The translations under genes were made by a program, and so were the position numbers. A DNA stretch of 64,000 nucleotides, taken from Algibacter pectinivorans (GTDB taxonomy: Bacteria; Bacteroidota; Bacteroidia; Flavobacteriales; Flavobacteriaceae). The stretch is taken from the NCBI RefSeq assembly GCF_900112595.1, contig NZ_FOMI01000005.1:124001-188000 (forward strand), in the 5' to 3' direction. Positions 61,507 through 64,000 of this stretch are shown in pieces; the stretch's first letter is position 1, and the number at the start of each line of letters is the position of its first letter. The notes under the pieces were generated by a model, which was given only the letters and a program-made list of their open reading frames with translations, had not been told where the DNA came from and searched no databases.

Positions 61507-62311
61507 CGTTAAAGAAATCTTCGAGTTTTTGGTTTATTAATGTTTTATTATTTAAAATGTCAGACACTTTTTGTTTGCTTGTAAAATCTAGTATTTTATC
61601 CTCTAATTTGTCTTGGTATATAATGTTGTATGCTCCGGATATAACTACTGCAATATAAAACGAAGAAAAATTTTGAAGATGAATGTGGTAAAGGTCGTAA
61701 TCTATATGCTGTAAGTTCTGGCTTTCTTTTTTAAAGGCATCTTCAACAAAACTTTTAATAGCGGTTAGCATACCTGCAACCATGTCTTCGTCTGTGGTTA
61801 TGTTTTTAGAAAATTCGGCTAAAACAATACCAGAACCTTTTTCAATTATAATTACTTGTTCTATTTTAGTATTGCTTAGTTCTTGCAGTATTAAATCGGA
61901 TTCATTAACACCAGATGCCTTAGACTTGGCTTTTCTAAAAATACCTTTAAAAGAAAATGTGTTATTAACCTGCGTGTTAATTTTATCGGATAGTAACTTC
62001 ATTTCATGCTGTATATAACGCTTTATCATTTTTCCTATAATAGGGAAAAGGGCTTCTACAACAGCATCTTGCGAGTTTTTAATTTCTTCCTTTAAAGTTT
62101 TGGTAATGGTTGGTCCTAAGGTTTTAGGAATTTCCTTTATAAAGTTGTTTAGCTTATCATCAATGATAGGGTCTACCTTACCAGATAGCTTTTCCTTTTC
62201 ATTAATGGTTTTTTCAAGACTTTTAATTTTTTTTTCGATAGATGAGGTAAACTCCCGCTCGTCTGTAAGCAGAATATCTTTAATGATACTTAGTTTTTCA
62301 TCTTGATTCAT
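61493..62311 (-). CDS. putative roadblock/longin-like partner protein with helical N-terminus
   Basis: The 272-residue protein has an N-terminal half that is mainly helical (to about residue 110, including an amphipathic LFPIIGKMIKRYIQHEM segment). Then residues about 148-235 form an alternating strand/helix domain starting KIEQVIIIEKGSGIVLAEF. This pattern resembles roadblock/longin-type domains and a family found fused to OmpA domains in other bacteria. The core call is from memory and modest. The gene lies 14 bp downstream of the coiled-coil gene and overlaps the GTPase start by 14 bp, so all are co-translated. Confidence 0.6.
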   Translation of the reverse strand: MNQDEKLSIIKDILLTDEREFTSSIEKKIKSLEKTINEKEKLSGKVDPIIDDKLNNFIKEIPKTLGPTITKTLKEEIKNSQDAVVEALFPIIGKMIKRYIQHEMKLLSDKINTQVNNTFSFKGIFRKAKSKASGVNESDLILQELSNTKIEQVIIIEKGSGIVLAEFSKNITTDEDMVAGMLTAIKSFVEDAFKKESQNLQHIDYDLYHIHLQNFSSFYIAVVISGAYNIIYQDKLEDKILDFTSKQKVSDILNNKTLINQKLEDFFNDDSI

Positions 62312-62325
62312 TAGTGCAGTAGTAT

Positions 62326-62688
62326 TTAGTCACTAATTTTCTCACCTAATTTTATAAAAAGTTCACCTAGTAATTTTCGGTTCACTTTTTTCTCATCGAG
62401 GTTGTCTAATTTATCTTCAACAGATTTTTCTAAATCGGAAATTCTTATATTAATATCTGTGCTTAAGGTATCTATATTTTGTAAAATTTCAGATTCTACA
62501 GTACCTATTAAGTTTTGAAGTTCTTCTTTTTTAGCTATAATATCAGCTTTTAAAGCTTCAAATTCCGAATTGTAAGCCTGAATATTTTCACCAAAAATAA
62601 GTTCTTTAATGGCGTCAATTTTTGAATTAGCAGAATTAAGCTTGCCATTCAAATTTTCCGGAGTCTCTTCTTTTACTTGTTCTTTCAT
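62326..62688 (-). CDS. coiled-coil protein, first gene of the GTPase unit
   Basis: A 120-residue soluble protein that is almost entirely helical, with heptad-like spacing (FEALKADIIAKKEELQNL, EKSVEDKLDNL). No catalytic motif is visible. It may act as an adaptor or oligomerisation factor for the GTPase system. A minus-strand TACTTTTG box (62716-62723) lies 28 bp upstream, but the expected -33 TTG is not at a normal distance. It has the codon use and composition of its neighbours. Confidence 0.7.
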   Translation of the reverse strand: MKEQVKEETPENLNGKLNSANSKIDAIKELIFGENIQAYNSEFEALKADIIAKKEELQNLIGTVESEILQNIDTLSTDINIRISDLEKSVEDKLDNLDEKKVNRKLLGELFIKLGEKISD

Positions 62689-62997
62689 TTTCGCAGTGGT
62701 ATTAACCTATTCACACAAAAGTAGTTTAAAAAACACAATATGTGATATGTTTTTTCATTTTTTAGGTTTACGTTGGTAGAACTGTCTAGTAGTAAAGGTT
62801 TGTTGCTTTAGGGTTTAATGCGTGATTAAGTTTAAAAAAAAGTGGTTGTAGAGGTATGTAGTTAATAATTCTGTTTTGTGTAAAGACTTAATTAAATGTT
62901 GTAATTTTAGGTTTTTGTTATCTGTGTTTTTTTAATAAATTTTTGTTAGGAAGTAGTGGGATTGTTTTAGACTTGTATTTTCTATTTTGTAATAAAT
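62689..62997. other. 309-bp gap with no gene seen
   Basis: AT-rich, no ORF of merit, no repeat shared with the window. It holds the upstream region of the GTPase unit and the downstream region of the AraC gene. Confidence 0.5.
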
Positions 62998-63885
62998 TTA
63001 TTTTCTTTGACTTTGCTTGTAATTTCTGGGGGATTTTCCCATAAAACTCTTGAATATTCTTGAGAAATATAGAGGGTCGTTAAACCCTATTTGGTAGCTA
63101 ATTTCTTTAATGCTTAGATCTGTGTAACTTAAATATTCGCATGCTTTTTGTACTTTTTTTAGTTTAAAAAAAACGAGTACGGGGTAACCTGTGTTTAATT
63201 TAAATTTGGAATGTAGGTACGACTTGGAATAATTGAATTTAGAAGCAAGTTCATCTAGGGTAAAGTTTTTGTCTAAATTATTAAGTAAATAATCTTTAAC
63301 AGAATCTACTAAGTTTTTATTTTGCTGAGTATTACTAATAGACTGAAAATCGTAATAAACAAATGAACTTATAAAATTAAGACTCAATAGGTTTGCGTAT
63401 TCTATATGGTTTAATAGGTAATTATTGTTAAATAGGTCAAAGATTTTATTGAATTGGTCTATAATGCTTTTTGAAAAGGAAATGTTTTTATAATTATTGC
63501 TATCTGTTTTTGAATAGCGATTGTAAATTTCTTTACCAAAAGGCCCGTTAAAATGAAACCAGTAAATACTCCATGGGTTAGTATCATCTGCTTTATATTC
63601 ATGTTTTGTTTTTTTGGGTATTATAAAAAAACTGTTTGGAGTAATTAATGTTTTTTTGTTGTTTATAATAATTTCTCCTTTACCTTTTGTGCAATAAATA
63701 AAAATAAATTCTTTAGATCCTTTTTTTCTTGATCGAAAATGGTGATTTGCTACAGGGTAATAGCCTAGGTCACTAATATAAAAATTTTTTGAAATAGGAT
63801 TGTTTTTAATTTGTTCTAAAATGGGTTTTGGGAATGCAACCATTTTTTGCCCTAGAAAACCTTCTTTTAAATTATTTATATCCAT
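62998..63885 (-). CDS. AraC-family transcriptional regulator
   Basis: The 295-residue protein has an N-terminal cupin-like sensing domain (about 30-150, with SIYWFHFNG and a KKTKHEYKADD strand). The C-terminal AraC DNA-binding domain has two helix-turn-helices (LDELASKFNYSKSYLHSKFK and IKEISYQIGFNDPLYFSRIFK, ending in the conserved GKSPRNYK). Such regulators of carbohydrate utilisation sit beside their targets, but the operon they control lies outside this window or is not obvious. The gene is visibly AT-rich. Confidence 0.92.
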   Translation of the reverse strand: MDINNLKEGFLGQKMVAFPKPILEQIKNNPISKNFYISDLGYYPVANHHFRSRKKGSKEFIFIYCTKGKGEIIINNKKTLITPNSFFIIPKKTKHEYKADDTNPWSIYWFHFNGPFGKEIYNRYSKTDSNNYKNISFSKSIIDQFNKIFDLFNNNYLLNHIEYANLLSLNFISSFVYYDFQSISNTQQNKNLVDSVKDYLLNNLDKNFTLDELASKFNYSKSYLHSKFKLNTGYPVLVFFKLKKVQKACEYLSYTDLSIKEISYQIGFNDPLYFSRIFKSFMGKSPRNYKQSQRK

Positions 63886-64000
63886 TTTTTTCTGATTGTT
63901 TGGTTTTTATATAAATAGCATTGCTTTTAAGGTGTTAAAAGCTTAAATGCTTTTGTTATATGTGCTGTTTTTAAAGGTGTAAAGTAATTTTGTCCATGTA
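63886..64000. other. window end, AT-rich upstream region of the AraC gene
   Basis: No gene or clear promoter was recognised in the last 115 bp. Confidence 0.4.

Overview
The window looks like a chromosomal segment of a marine-type Flavobacteriaceae (Bacteroidota). The supports are the low GC content, the scarcity of Shine-Dalgarno sequences, promoters of the Bacteroidota form (TTTG about 20 bp upstream of TAnnTTTG), the 30S protein THX, many small lipoproteins, and gene families typical of this group. No tRNA, rRNA, prophage, transposase or CRISPR array was found. Nearly all of the window is ordinary housekeeping chromosome.

Layout. 0-3 kb: kynurenine catabolism (kynU, kmo). 3-6.5 kb: a lipoprotein, a methyltransferase split by one in-frame stop, an AT-rich acyltransferase and MsrA. 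6.5-14 kb: a coiled-coil/Nif3 pair, LpxK, a TPR hybrid histidine kinase, GAPDH and lipoyl synthase. 14-20 kb: two ECF sigma factors (one with an anti-sigma factor), a glycosyltransferase, MurB and an aminotransferase. 20-32 kb: ValS, a putative metalloprotease lipoprotein, a phospholipid unit (LUD, CdsA, Psd, acyl-CoA-binding protein), RsfS-FtsH, BirA and PyrE. 32-47 kb: a SulP transporter, a phospholipase D-like protein, CoaD, Ddl, PASTA-RluD, YaaA, THX, a RhlE helicase operon, TrmL and NDH-2. 47-55.3 kb: a complete trp operon in the order trpL-E-G-D-C-FB-A plus a small membrane gene. 55-59.5 kb: thioredoxin and rhodanese genes and an XdhC/MobA-like pair. 59.5-62.7 kb: a compact signalling operon. 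63-63.9 kb: an AraC regulator.

Two items stand out. (1) The trp operon is preceded by a consensus Bacteroidota promoter, a 15-residue leader peptide with three consecutive Trp codons, and an intrinsic terminator before trpE. This is a textbook arrangement for ribosome-mediated attenuation. The operon also carries a TrpF-TrpB fusion, and its gene junctions are filled with palindromes, tandem arrays and dispersed repeats, some of which have become coding sequence. (2) Four adjacent minus-strand genes encode a coiled-coil protein, a protein with a possible roadblock/longin-like core, a Ras-like small GTPase, and a soluble histidine kinase whose receiver domain has lost its phospho-acceptor Asp. 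Together they look like a self-contained GTPase and histidine-kinase signalling module.

Functional links: the trp operon makes tryptophan, and kynU/kmo probably feed the kynurenine route towards quinolinate and NAD, although the other enzymes of that route are not in this window. A four-copy GCGTTAGGGATTG...GGTAACGC repeat and several short palindromes are scattered between operons.
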